Assembly: GCA_913050105.1 (NCBI GenBank)
Contig: CAJWZN010000023.1
Span: 1 to 14,150, forward strand
DNA: 14,150 nt
Source: an uncultured Synechococcus sp.
GTDB taxonomy: Bacteria; Cyanobacteriota; Cyanobacteriia; PCC-6307; Cyanobiaceae
Reading direction: 5' to 3'
Shown here in pieces: positions 1-7,276 of this stretch; position 1 is the first letter of the stretch; the number at the start of each line of letters is the position of its first letter. Both the position numbers and the translations under genes were made by a program. The notes below the pieces were generated by a model. The model did no database searches. It worked only from the letters and a program-made list of their open reading frames with translations, and had not been told where the DNA came from.

Positions 1-597
1 TTACTGCCAGACGTAGATCAGAAGAAACAGAAGAATCCAGATCACATCGACGAAATGCCAGAACAGGCTCACCGATGCAACTCCCATTTCACCTTTGTCG
101 TAGTTCCCGGGTTTGAAGGAGCGGATCAGCATCAATCCCATCAGCAGAACGCCGGTGATCACATGCAGCCCGTGAAATCCGGTGAGCAGATAGAACAAGC
201 CTCCAAAAACTCCGCTGCTCAGGCTGAAGCTGAGCTCGGACCATTCGATGTACTGGCCGTAAACGAAGTAGCTCCCCATGGCCATGGTCAGCAGCCATAC
301 GGCTCGGAATCGCCAGAGCTTGCGGGCGTGGAGGCAGAGCTCAGCTCCATAGGCCACAAAGCTTGAGCTCACCAACACCACGCTGTTGATCAGGGGCATT
401 CGCACGTCCAGACCATCAACGCCATCCGGCAGCCACTGGGGTGCAGTGAGCTTCAGCACCGCATAACCCGCAAAGAAGGCGAGGAAGATGACGCTCTCGG
501 AGCAGAGGAAGATCACGAAGCCGGTCATGTTGTGACCGTCGTGCTTCACATGTCCAGGGGTGTGATTCAGCTGAACTTCTGGGTTGATGCCGGTCAT
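1..597 (-). CDS. ctaE: Haem-copper oxidase subunit III (CtaE), ARTO-type operon
   Basis: Subunit III of a haem-copper terminal oxidase, a membrane subunit that stabilises the catalytic core. The 198-residue protein has five predicted membrane helices (roughly residues 24-48, 67-88, 97-118, 127-157, 173-197). Subunit III signatures visible are the SES motif with conserved Glu34, GFHGLHVITG at 140-149 and WHFVDVIWI at 180-188. Length matches the short five-helix bacterial form. The ATG lies 3 bases after the ctaD stop, and a perfect AGGAGG sits 9 bases upstream inside the end of ctaD, so translation is probably coupled. The TAA stop occupies the first three bases of the window, so the gene is complete. 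It is last of the five-gene run starting at 4347. Whether the operon continues beyond the window cannot be seen. The family is certain; assignment to the ARTO set comes from the neighbouring CtaC. Confidence 0.95.
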   Translation of the reverse strand: MTGINPEVQLNHTPGHVKHDGHNMTGFVIFLCSESVIFLAFFAGYAVLKLTAPQWLPDGVDGLDVRMPLINSVVLVSSSFVAYGAELCLHARKLWRFRAVWLLTMAMGSYFVYGQYIEWSELSFSLSSGVFGGLFYLLTGFHGLHVITGVLLMGLMLIRSFKPGNYDKGEMGVASVSLFWHFVDVIWILLFLLIYVWQ

Positions 598-600
598 CGT

Positions 601-2289
601 TCAGGCCTCCTGTGAGCGGCGCACATAGAACTCCTCGTCTTCAACGAGGGGACGACCGAGCCCATAGCCATAGGGCTCGCTGATCACGGTGGGAATGTCG
701 TCTTGGAAGTTCTCCGCTGGTGGAGGGGAAGGCAGCAGCCATTCCAACCCGATCGCCCTCCATGGGTTTGGTGGTGCCTGCGGACCACGGGCCCACGAGC
801 TCACCATGTTGAGGATGAACGGGATGGAGGCAACACCAAGCATGAAGGCTCCGATGCTGCCGAGAACGTTCCAGATCGCGAATTCAGGGTCGTAGGAGGC
901 AACCCGGCGTGGCATGCCCAGCAGGCCTGCCCAGTGCAGAGGCAGCCAGTTGAGAGTTGCTCCGATGAAAGTGAGAACGAAATGAACCTTTCCCAGGCCT
1001 TCGTAGTACATGCGGCCAGTGAATTTTGGGAACCAGTGGTAAATCCCTGCAAAAACACCGAAGCCAATTGTGTTGAAGATCACGTAGTGAAAATGAGCCA
1101 CCACAAAAGCTGTATTACCCACATGAATGTCGATGGGTACGGTTGCCAGCATCACACCGGTTATTCCGGCAAAGATGAAGTTGAACAGTCCACCCAGGCA
1201 GAACAACATGGGTGTGTTGAGTCTTAGATTGCCTCGCCACAATGTGCCTAGCCAGGCAAAGACCTTCACACCGGTTGGAACTGCAATCAGCATTGTTGTG
1301 AACATGAAGATGTGGCGCATCCAGTTCGGTGTTCCGGTGTAAAACATGTGGTGCGCCCAAACAATCATGCTGAGAAATGTGATCCCGAAGGATGCGATGG
1401 CGACGAACTTGTAGCCGAACAGTGGCTTCCTGGCATAAACAGGGAATAGCTCGGAGAAAATGCCAAAAACAGGCAGCACCAGTACGTAGACGGCGGGGTG
1501 GGAATAGAACCAGAAGAAGTGCTGGAACAGCACGGGGTCTCCACCGCCCTCAGGCCTGAAAAATGATGTCCCGAAGCTGAGATCAAACAGCAGCATCACG
1601 GCACCTCCGGTCAGGGGAGGCAGGCCGATCAGTTGAATGGTTTGTGCCGCCCATGCGGTCCAAATAAAGATCGGCATTTTGAAAAAGCCCATCCCTGGAG
1701 CTCGCATCCGGATGATCGTTGTCACGAAGTTGACAGCCCCCATGATCGATGAGATCCCGGAAAGGGCCACTGCCAGAATCCATAAAAACTGGCCGTTGAT
1801 GAAGTGCCCCAGCGGGTTCTGAAGACTCATTGGTGGGTAGGACCACCAACCCGATGAAGCGGGGCCACCCGGAGCAAAGAAGCTTCCCATCAGCACCGTT
1901 GCGAACACCGGCACCAACCAGAAGGCAGCGGCATTCAACCGGGGAAACGCCATGTCGGGTGCCCCGATCATGGTGGGAATCAACAGGTTGTTGAAGCCAT
2001 TGAGGATCGGAAACAGAAACAGGAACAGCATCACTGTTCCGTGCATTGTGTACAGCCCGTTGTAGACCGTGGGATCAACCAGATCCGCAGGTGGTGTAAG
2101 CAGCTCGCCACGCACGATCATTGCCAATAAACCGCCCACCAGCAGAAAAAATAGTGAGGTGACGATGTACTGAATCCCGATCACCTTGGCATCAGTGTTG
2201 AAACTGAAGAAGCGCTTCCAGTTGTCTGGTGCCCCCGGTACGGGGTGGGGAGCCTTGAGGATGCGAGGGTCGTAATTGGTGGTTGTCAT
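601..2289 (-). CDS. ctaD: Haem-copper oxidase subunit I (CtaD), A2-like
   Basis: Catalytic subunit I: reduces O2 to water at a haem-CuB centre and pumps protons across the membrane. The 562 residues show about twelve helices and all metal ligands: His83 and His401 for the low-spin haem, His399 for the active-site haem, and His264, His313 and His314 for CuB, with Tyr268 in place for the His-Tyr crosslink. The K-channel lysine is Lys342. The usual D-channel glutamate of the HPEVY motif is absent: the motif reads YSHPAVY (262-268), as in the A2 subclass of these oxidases. The ATG is 8 bases downstream of the ctaC stop, with a GAGG about 9 bases upstream overlapping that stop. The ctaE start follows the stop by 3 bases. 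Subunit identity is certain. The haem type cannot be read from the sequence, and no haem A synthesis genes (ctaA, ctaB) are in view. Confidence 0.97.
   Translation of the reverse strand: MTTTNYDPRILKAPHPVPGAPDNWKRFFSFNTDAKVIGIQYIVTSLFFLLVGGLLAMIVRGELLTPPADLVDPTVYNGLYTMHGTVMLFLFLFPILNGFNNLLIPTMIGAPDMAFPRLNAAAFWLVPVFATVLMGSFFAPGGPASSGWWSYPPMSLQNPLGHFINGQFLWILAVALSGISSIMGAVNFVTTIIRMRAPGMGFFKMPIFIWTAWAAQTIQLIGLPPLTGGAVMLLFDLSFGTSFFRPEGGGDPVLFQHFFWFYSHPAVYVLVLPVFGIFSELFPVYARKPLFGYKFVAIASFGITFLSMIVWAHHMFYTGTPNWMRHIFMFTTMLIAVPTGVKVFAWLGTLWRGNLRLNTPMLFCLGGLFNFIFAGITGVMLATVPIDIHVGNTAFVVAHFHYVIFNTIGFGVFAGIYHWFPKFTGRMYYEGLGKVHFVLTFIGATLNWLPLHWAGLLGMPRRVASYDPEFAIWNVLGSIGAFMLGVASIPFILNMVSSWARGPQAPPNPWRAIGLEWLLPSPPPAENFQDDIPTVISEPYGYGLGRPLVEDEEFYVRRSQEA
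606..611 (-). promoter_or_regulatory. Shine-Dalgarno site of ctaE within the end of ctaD
   Basis: A perfect AGGAGG on the minus strand, 8 bases before the ctaE ATG and inside the last codons of ctaD. It fixes the ctaE start and suggests translational coupling. Confidence 0.7.
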
Positions 2290-2297
2290 GACATGCC

Positions 2298-3233
2298 TCA
2301 GGCGTCGTGGGGGATGGAGGGATCACCGGGATCATTCACCTGTGGAGGTGGAGCTGGCGGCACCGTTGCCCAACCTTTGTCCCCACGGGCAAGGCGGCGG
2401 TCGTACAAAGCACGGCCTGGATCAAGACCGGGTTGGAGTGGTTGACTAGCTGTTGTTTTCAGCCAATTCGTGTACGTCGCCTCAGACTCAACAACAACAT
2501 TTGTTTGGTTCTGTGAGAAATAGGCCCCACTGAACATGGCGTCTCGAAGACGGAAGCGGCCTTCTTTCGTGGGGGTCAAGCTGTACGAAATAATGCTTCC
2601 TGGAATGATGTCCTGCTTCAGGCGGAAGGCGGGAACAAAAAAGCTGTGAATAACGTCTTCTGAGATCAAACGAAAATTGACCCGTTGATCGACGGGTAGA
2701 TGAAGTTCAGAGCTCCGGACTCCATTGGGATAGATAAATTCCCAGCTCCATTGCCGGGCAATGACATCAATCGGGCCAATATCTGCCTTGGGATCCTTCG
2801 CGATCAGGACTGTTGGATCCGTGCCGATTGCGTATTTGTGCTTCGGACCAAGGGTCTGAAGCTTCATATTCACATTCATGGAATAAGTGGCGATCAGAAA
2901 GACCGTCACAAGGGGAATGATCGTCCAGGTGATCTCCAATTTGGTGTTTCCTTCGATCGGAGCACCATCGCTTTCGTCGTACTTCCCAGCCCGGTTGAAC
3001 AGCAGCACCCAGCCCATGAAGCCGGTGCAACCGAAAAAGATGAACGATCCGATGCCTGTTTCCAGGGCGAAAAGATCATCGACGTAAGGAGCGGCGCTGG
3101 AGGCCTGGGGTGGGAACCAGCTGTAGGACCAGTTCGCCATCATCTTTGCGATCACCAGATTGAGCCCAACCGCGATCGTGATGATCACGATGGCGCCGAT
3201 GTTGGGGCTCTTTTTCGGAGTCGTCGATGTCAT
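2298..3233 (-). CDS. ctaC: Haem-copper oxidase subunit II lacking the CuA site (CtaC, ARTO type)
   Basis: Subunit II normally accepts electrons from cytochrome c through a binuclear CuA centre. This 311-residue protein has an N-terminal hydrophobic segment (about 12-31), two further helices (about 60-80 and 102-118) and a periplasmic or lumenal cupredoxin domain with the aromatic QWSWEF stretch (161-166). The first CuA histidine remains (His196 in DVIHSFF). The later CxExCxxxHxxM motif is replaced: by alignment to the family pattern its positions are Asp231, Met233, Ser235, Phe239 and Asn242. That loss defines the cyanobacterial second oxidase set (ctaII, alternative respiratory terminal oxidase), thought to take electrons from quinol. 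The C-terminal tail after about 262 is proline-rich. The ATG overlaps the upstream DUF2231 stop as ATGA, and a GAGGTG lies about 5 bases before the start. The family is certain; the quinol substrate is inferred. Confidence 0.95.
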   Translation of the reverse strand: MTSTTPKKSPNIGAIVIITIAVGLNLVIAKMMANWSYSWFPPQASSAAPYVDDLFALETGIGSFIFFGCTGFMGWVLLFNRAGKYDESDGAPIEGNTKLEITWTIIPLVTVFLIATYSMNVNMKLQTLGPKHKYAIGTDPTVLIAKDPKADIGPIDVIARQWSWEFIYPNGVRSSELHLPVDQRVNFRLISEDVIHSFFVPAFRLKQDIIPGSIISYSLTPTKEGRFRLRDAMFSGAYFSQNQTNVVVESEATYTNWLKTTASQPLQPGLDPGRALYDRRLARGDKGWATVPPAPPPQVNDPGDPSIPHDA

Positions 3234-3850
3234 GGCAACACCTCATTCAGATCGGCACCGGCGGCCAGCAGTTGGTCTGCGGTGATATGCACGCCGAAGT
3301 CGCTGGCCAGCCAGGCACCAAGGCTTCCGTGCAGCCCCATCAACGCCAGCATCACGGCGCCACAGAGCAAATACAGCCAGGTGACCTGGCGTCCAAGATC
3401 CTTCCGCCAGACAAAACGCTGAAAGCCACGCCAGATGGTCATGGCGACGATCACCAGAAGGATGGCGACACCACCGATGGCATGCCAGAGCATCGTGTCG
3501 ATCGCTGTCTGACCCAGCACGCTGCGCACCCCCGGCAGCGGCACCGCCAACAGCATCTCGTAGAAGCCCGCCGCCACGGTGAAGAAGCTGATGCTGCTGC
3601 AGGCCAGCAGGTTGTACCAACCCACATCGTGGAATCCGCTGCGCGTTACCGGTAGAGCGAGAAAGCGGAACAACCGTTTTTCAAGTGGGTAAAAAGCCCC
3701 GGCAAAGTCAAAGGCGATCCCGATCGCGAACAGGCCGATGGTCAAATGCACCAGGTTTGGGTGCACCGGTATGGCGTAAGGCAGGTCATTGGCGCCGAGG
3801 GAATCGGCGATGTCGTTGATCGGTGAGGCGATGGTTGCGAGCGCTGTCAT
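3230..3850 (-). CDS. DUF2231 family membrane protein, second copy
   Basis: A predicted multi-helix membrane protein of the DUF2231 family (206 residues from the chosen start). The function of the family is not established. The opening HPNLVHLTIGL segment (His30, His35) is typical. Further histidines lie in or next to hydrophobic segments (His74, His123, His174) and are possible haem or metal ligands, which is inference only. I chose the ATG at 3848-3850 because it overlaps the upstream gene's stop as ATGA and has a GGGAGGGGG stretch just upstream; a start 60 bases earlier is open but would overlap the neighbour deeply. Its own stop overlaps the ctaC ATG by 4 bases, so it is translationally tied to the oxidase. 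It is larger than the first copy and only distantly similar to it, so the two may form a heterodimer. Confidence 0.85.
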   Translation of the reverse strand: MTALATIASPINDIADSLGANDLPYAIPVHPNLVHLTIGLFAIGIAFDFAGAFYPLEKRLFRFLALPVTRSGFHDVGWYNLLACSSISFFTVAAGFYEMLLAVPLPGVRSVLGQTAIDTMLWHAIGGVAILLVIVAMTIWRGFQRFVWRKDLGRQVTWLYLLCGAVMLALMGLHGSLGAWLASDFGVHITADQLLAAGADLNEVLP

Positions 3851-4347
3851 GACAGCACCCCCTCCCGTATGACTTTCACAACCGGAACGGTGTGGAGGCC
3901 ATAAACCCACACCAACTTGTCGCCCAGATAAACCTGCACCAACACGAGTGCTGCCAGAGCCACATCCAGGACAAGAAAGGGTCTGGGAAGTGCGGCTGGG
4001 TTCTTTTGACGAGCCACATAACGCCAGCTCGTGAGCAATGCCAACACTCCGGCGAGGGACCAGCCGATGGTGCTGTGAATGTTGAGGATGTCTCTTGATG
4101 CGCCGTAGGGATTGGCGAGACCAGCCTCGATCTGGCCAAAGATGATGGCGATGAAGATCGCCACGGTGGCGACGATCAGATTCCAGAAGCTGACCTCAAA
4201 GAGGTTTTTCCTCCCTGTCAGCACTCCGATCATGTCGAAGACCACCGAGATCAGGGCCATCGCGATCACGAAGTGAACGACGATCGGATGAATGACGTCG
4301 AGCCAGGGAAGATTTTTGTCGTTGAGCGGCGGTAGCAGCTCAAACAT
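3847..4347 (-). CDS. DUF2231 family membrane protein, first copy
   Basis: First gene of the oxidase operon, 166 residues, with about four membrane helices (roughly 21-42, 55-72, 94-108, 125-142). The HPIVVHF motif (His20, His25) near the first helix is the family hallmark. His91 at the start of a helix and His152 near the C-terminus are further histidines on membrane edges. The family has no settled biochemical role. Its position, coupled by a 4-base stop-start overlap to the second DUF2231 gene and through it to ctaC, argues for a role in assembly of, or electron delivery to, the alternative oxidase. The ATG at 4345-4347 lacks a strong ribosome binding site. The family call is firm, the function unknown. 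Confidence 0.85.
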   Translation of the reverse strand: MFELLPPLNDKNLPWLDVIHPIVVHFVIAMALISVVFDMIGVLTGRKNLFEVSFWNLIVATVAIFIAIIFGQIEAGLANPYGASRDILNIHSTIGWSLAGVLALLTSWRYVARQKNPAALPRPFLVLDVALAALVLVQVYLGDKLVWVYGLHTVPVVKVIREGVLS

Positions 4348-4437
4348 TCGTGTATGGAGCGGCTTAGCTCAAGGATGAACAGCGCCGTTCAAGCCGTCAG
4401 CACTTAATTGTGAAATACAACTCCTTCCGTCTCATGC
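4348..4437 (-). promoter_or_regulatory. Leader and promoter region of the DUF2231-ctaCDE operon
   Basis: The 90-base gap between the antiporter stop and the first DUF2231 start must hold the operon promoter unless transcription reads through from the antiporter gene. I see no convincing -35/-10 pair. It contains a nested inverted repeat: CGGCTT at 4360-4365 pairs with AAGCCG at 4391-4396, and inside it GAAC at 4377-4380 pairs with GTTC at 4387-4390, leaving an 11-base bulge on one side. There is no following T-run, so it does not look like a rho-independent terminator for the antiporter gene. Confidence 0.35.
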
Positions 4438-5547
4438 TCACTTCACCAGCCGCTGCTGACTCTCTGAGCCTCCCTTCCAGTAGATCAGCGCTTGGGTGAC
4501 GATGATGACCATCACGGCAGGGATCACCAGGCAAAGCATCACAAGGCGGAACTCATCGGCCCAGCTGGCCATGGAGGTGCGCGGAAGGATGTTGTCGATC
4601 ACATACAACAGATAGAGACCGAGAAGTAAGCCTCCCTCCACCCGAGAGATAACCCCTTTGGTCCAGAAGATCGGGAGGCAGGCCAGGCTGGTGAGAAGCA
4701 TCACCGGAAGATCATCGTGGATCAGGTCTGCTGAGACGATCAGACCACGGCTGCCTGCCGCCAGAGCACCGCCTCCCAGCACGAGAGTGAGGTTGAGCAG
4801 ACAGCTGCCCACGACATTTCCGATGGCGAGATCCGTGCGGCCGCGGAGTGCCGCAACCATGGAGGTGATCAATTCGGGTGTTGATGTGCCGGCTGAGACG
4901 ATCGTCAGACCGATGACCGCTTCGCTCACACCCAGAAGAGTGGCCGCTGTGATCGCTCCGCTCACCAACACCCTCGATCCGATGGTGAGCACGGCAATAC
5001 CGGCAATGAGCTTGATCACCGCCAGGGTCCACCCACCCCGGCCAGCGTTTGCGTCCACCTCGGGCTCCGCATCGACGCTGACATCAGGCTGTTCACGGGC
5101 GGTGCGGATCTCCCAGACCGTGTTGATCATCAATCCAACAAGCAGCGCGACCCCTGCCTGCCAGGTCATGCGGCCGGCGGAGGCCATGCCCCAGACCGCT
5201 GCAGAGATGGCGATCAGCAGAGGGATGTCCCGCCGCACAAGACGACTCTCAACCCGCAGCGGCAGCACCAATGCGCTGGCCCCAAGCACCACCATCACGT
5301 TGAAGATGTTGCTGCCGACCGCATTGCTGACGGCCAGGGCATCGGATCCTCTGAAAACGGAACTGAGGCTCACGAACAGTTCGGGAGCACTGGTGCCGAG
5401 AGACACCACTGTGAGACCGATCACCAGCTGCGGAATACCGAATACAAGTGCCAGTGCCACGGATCCCTGCACAAACAGTTCGCCGCCGCCGAACAGCAGC
5501 CCGATGCCGAGCAGTACATCGATCGTGGCCCTGAGGAAGTCCGGCAT
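4438..5547 (-). CDS. Na+/Ca2+ (cation) antiporter of the CaCA family
   Basis: Inner-membrane cation exchanger that moves Ca2+ against Na+ or H+. The 369-residue protein shows the two inverted alpha repeats of the family: GLTVVSLGTSAPE (44-56) with a following GSN (78-80), and GLTIVSAGTSTPE (213-225) with GSC (247-249). A short acidic, hydrophilic loop (about 150-168) separates the halves, much shorter than in animal exchangers. Length and layout fit the YrbG/SLC24-like bacterial branch. The ATG at 5545-5547 gives a start just before the first helix. It is divergent from bicA across 79 bases. The ion specificity (Na+, K+ or H+ coupled) cannot be read from sequence. The second repeat has GSC where the first has GSN, so the two ion-binding halves are not identical. 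Confidence 0.9.
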   Translation of the reverse strand: MPDFLRATIDVLLGIGLLFGGGELFVQGSVALALVFGIPQLVIGLTVVSLGTSAPELFVSLSSVFRGSDALAVSNAVGSNIFNVMVVLGASALVLPLRVESRLVRRDIPLLIAISAAVWGMASAGRMTWQAGVALLVGLMINTVWEIRTAREQPDVSVDAEPEVDANAGRGGWTLAVIKLIAGIAVLTIGSRVLVSGAITAATLLGVSEAVIGLTIVSAGTSTPELITSMVAALRGRTDLAIGNVVGSCLLNLTLVLGGGALAAGSRGLIVSADLIHDDLPVMLLTSLACLPIFWTKGVISRVEGGLLLGLYLLYVIDNILPRTSMASWADEFRLVMLCLVIPAVMVIIVTQALIYWKGGSESQQRLVK

Positions 5548-5626
5548 CGCTGGAAGCTGGTACGAGGGAATTCTGCTTTGCCGGGAACCGACCTAAGGTC
5601 ACCAGCCACGACAGCAGCACCGCAAC
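5548..5626. promoter_or_regulatory. Divergent promoter region between the antiporter and bicA
   Basis: This 79-base gap must drive the antiporter leftward and bicA rightward, or hold one of the two promoters. No convincing -35/-10 pair is seen. A weak TTGCCG (5579-5584) and TAAGGT (5594-5599) face bicA but are spaced too closely. Confidence 0.4.
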
Positions 5627-7276
5627 TTGCTGAACCGCATCAACGCGAACAACCTGCGCGGCGACGCTTTCGGAGGGCTGACGGCCGCCGTGGTGGCGCT
5701 TCCAATGGCCCTGGCCTTCGGTGTGGCAGCAACGGGTGACCCCGCTCCAGGCCTGTGGGGTGCCGTGATCATCGGTTTGGTGGCGTCCCTTTTCGGTGGA
5801 ACCCCCACCTTGATTTCCGAACCCACCGGTCCGATGACGGTGGTGTTCACCTCGGTGATCCTGAGCCTCACCGCCACCGCTCCGGACAAGGAGACCGCCA
5901 TGGCCATGGCGTTCACGGTGGTGATCCTTGCCGGCATCTTCCAGATCCTGTTCGGGGCTTTTCGTCTTGGGCGCTACGTCACCCAGATGCCCTACACCGT
6001 GATCTCGGGCTTCATGTCCGGGATCGGAGCGATCCTGGTGATTCTGCAACTGCCGGCTTTCTTGGGCCAGGAGGCCTCAGGTGGGGTGATCGGCACACTC
6101 ACCAGCCTCCCCACACTGATGAGCGGAATCCAGCCGATGGAGTTGGCGCTGGCGTTGATCACTGTGGCGATCCTGTGGTTGACCCCTTCTGGAATCAAGA
6201 AGTTCTGTCCTCCTCAGCTCCTGGCTCTGGTTCTTGGAACATTGCTTTCAATCACCTTGTTCCAGGACGCCGGTCTCAAGACCATTCCCGCATTCAATGC
6301 AGAGCTGCCGACGCTTCACATCCCCAGTTACAACGGCTCGCAGATCCGGTTGATGTTCGTTGATGCTGCCGTGCTCGGCATGCTGGGCTGCATCGATGCG
6401 TTGCTCACGTCGGTCGTGGCTGACAGCCTCACCCGTACGGAGCATGATTCCAACAAGGAGCTGGTCGGACAGGGTCTCGCCAACATTGTCTCCGGCCTGT
6501 TCGGAGGACTTCCCGGTGCTGGAGCCACGATGGGAACAGTGGTCAATATCCAGGCCGGTGGCCGCTCAGCGTTGTCCGGGTTGATCAGGGCACTGATCCT
6601 GATGGTGGTGGTTCTGGCCTTCGCGCCGCTGGCCTCCACGATTCCTCTGGCAGTACTTGCCGGCATCGCCCTGAAGGTCGGCATCGACATCATCGACTGG
6701 GATTTCCTGCAGCGTGCCCATCATCTGTCGGTCAAGGCTGCGGTGATCACTTATGGAGTGATCGCTCTGACCGTTTTGGTGGACCTGATCACAGCGGTCG
6801 GCATCGGAGTTTTCGTTGCCAATGTGCTCACGATTGATCGGATGAGTGCGCTCCAGTCGCGCAAGGTGAAAACCATCAGCACGGCAGATGACGACGTTGA
6901 GCTGAGTAGTGAGGAACAACAGCTGCTGGACCAGGCCTCCGGCAAGGTGCTGTTGTTCCAGTTGGCTGGCCCGATGATCTTCGGCGTGGCCAAGGCGATC
7001 GCGCGGGAGCACAACGCGATCGGTAACTGCCGCGTGGTGGTGTTCGATCTGTCGGAGGTCTCCCACATGGGTGTAACAGCTGCCATCGCGCTTGAGAACG
7101 CCGTCAAGGAAGCCATCGAAGTGGGGCGTGAGGTCTTTCTCGTTGGAGCGAGTGGCAGCACTGAAAAGCGCCTGCAAAAGATGAAACTGCTGGAGCGCCT
7201 TCCAGAACAGAACATTGGGTCCGATCGTCTGACCGCTTTACGATTGGCTGTTGAGGGATTGCCCATGAATGGCTGA
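5627..7276 (+). CDS. bicA: Na+-dependent bicarbonate transporter BicA (SulP family)
   Basis: Plasma-membrane SulP transporter that imports HCO3- with Na+ for the CO2-concentrating mechanism. The 549 residues match BicA closely by eye: the PTLISEPTGPMTVV segment (60-73), GCIDALLTSVVADSLTR (254-270), GAGATMGTVVNIQ (297-309) and a C-terminal cytoplasmic STAS domain (about 440-545, with VVFDLSEV at 470-477). Residues equivalent to the reported Na+ ligands of BicA are Thr71, Asp257, Thr261, Gly299 and Thr301. The start is TTG at 5627: the frame is open only from 5597, with no ATG or GTG between, and the resulting N-terminus fits the family. The ribosome binding site is weak. The end overlaps pyrC by 8 bases, so the two are probably co-transcribed. 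Other SulP substrates (sulfate) are possible in principle but the match to BicA is strong. Confidence 0.93.
   Translation: MLNRINANNLRGDAFGGLTAAVVALPMALAFGVAATGDPAPGLWGAVIIGLVASLFGGTPTLISEPTGPMTVVFTSVILSLTATAPDKETAMAMAFTVVILAGIFQILFGAFRLGRYVTQMPYTVISGFMSGIGAILVILQLPAFLGQEASGGVIGTLTSLPTLMSGIQPMELALALITVAILWLTPSGIKKFCPPQLLALVLGTLLSITLFQDAGLKTIPAFNAELPTLHIPSYNGSQIRLMFVDAAVLGMLGCIDALLTSVVADSLTRTEHDSNKELVGQGLANIVSGLFGGLPGAGATMGTVVNIQAGGRSALSGLIRALILMVVVLAFAPLASTIPLAVLAGIALKVGIDIIDWDFLQRAHHLSVKAAVITYGVIALTVLVDLITAVGIGVFVANVLTIDRMSALQSRKVKTISTADDDVELSSEEQQLLDQASGKVLLFQLAGPMIFGVAKAIAREHNAIGNCRVVVFDLSEVSHMGVTAAIALENAVKEAIEVGREVFLVGASGSTEKRLQKMKLLERLPEQNIGSDRLTALRLAVEGLPMNG

Noticed and set aside
703..1227. 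A long plus-strand open frame inside ctaD
   Set aside because: It lies antisense to a fully conserved gene and its translation resembles no protein; it is a shadow of codon use in ctaD.
4658..5596. A 312-codon plus-strand open frame opposite the antiporter gene
   Set aside because: The antiporter shows both alpha repeats in the other strand; this frame is rich in Ser, Thr and Arg with no domain and is an antisense shadow.
6995..7002. GCGATCGC octamer (HIP1-like)
   Set aside because: Only one copy was noticed in the window, inside bicA coding sequence; a single hit is no evidence of HIP1 enrichment.
6566..7177. Long minus-strand frame opposite the end of bicA
   Set aside because: The STAS domain of bicA is conserved on the plus strand; the opposite frame is His- and Gln-rich with no recognisable fold.
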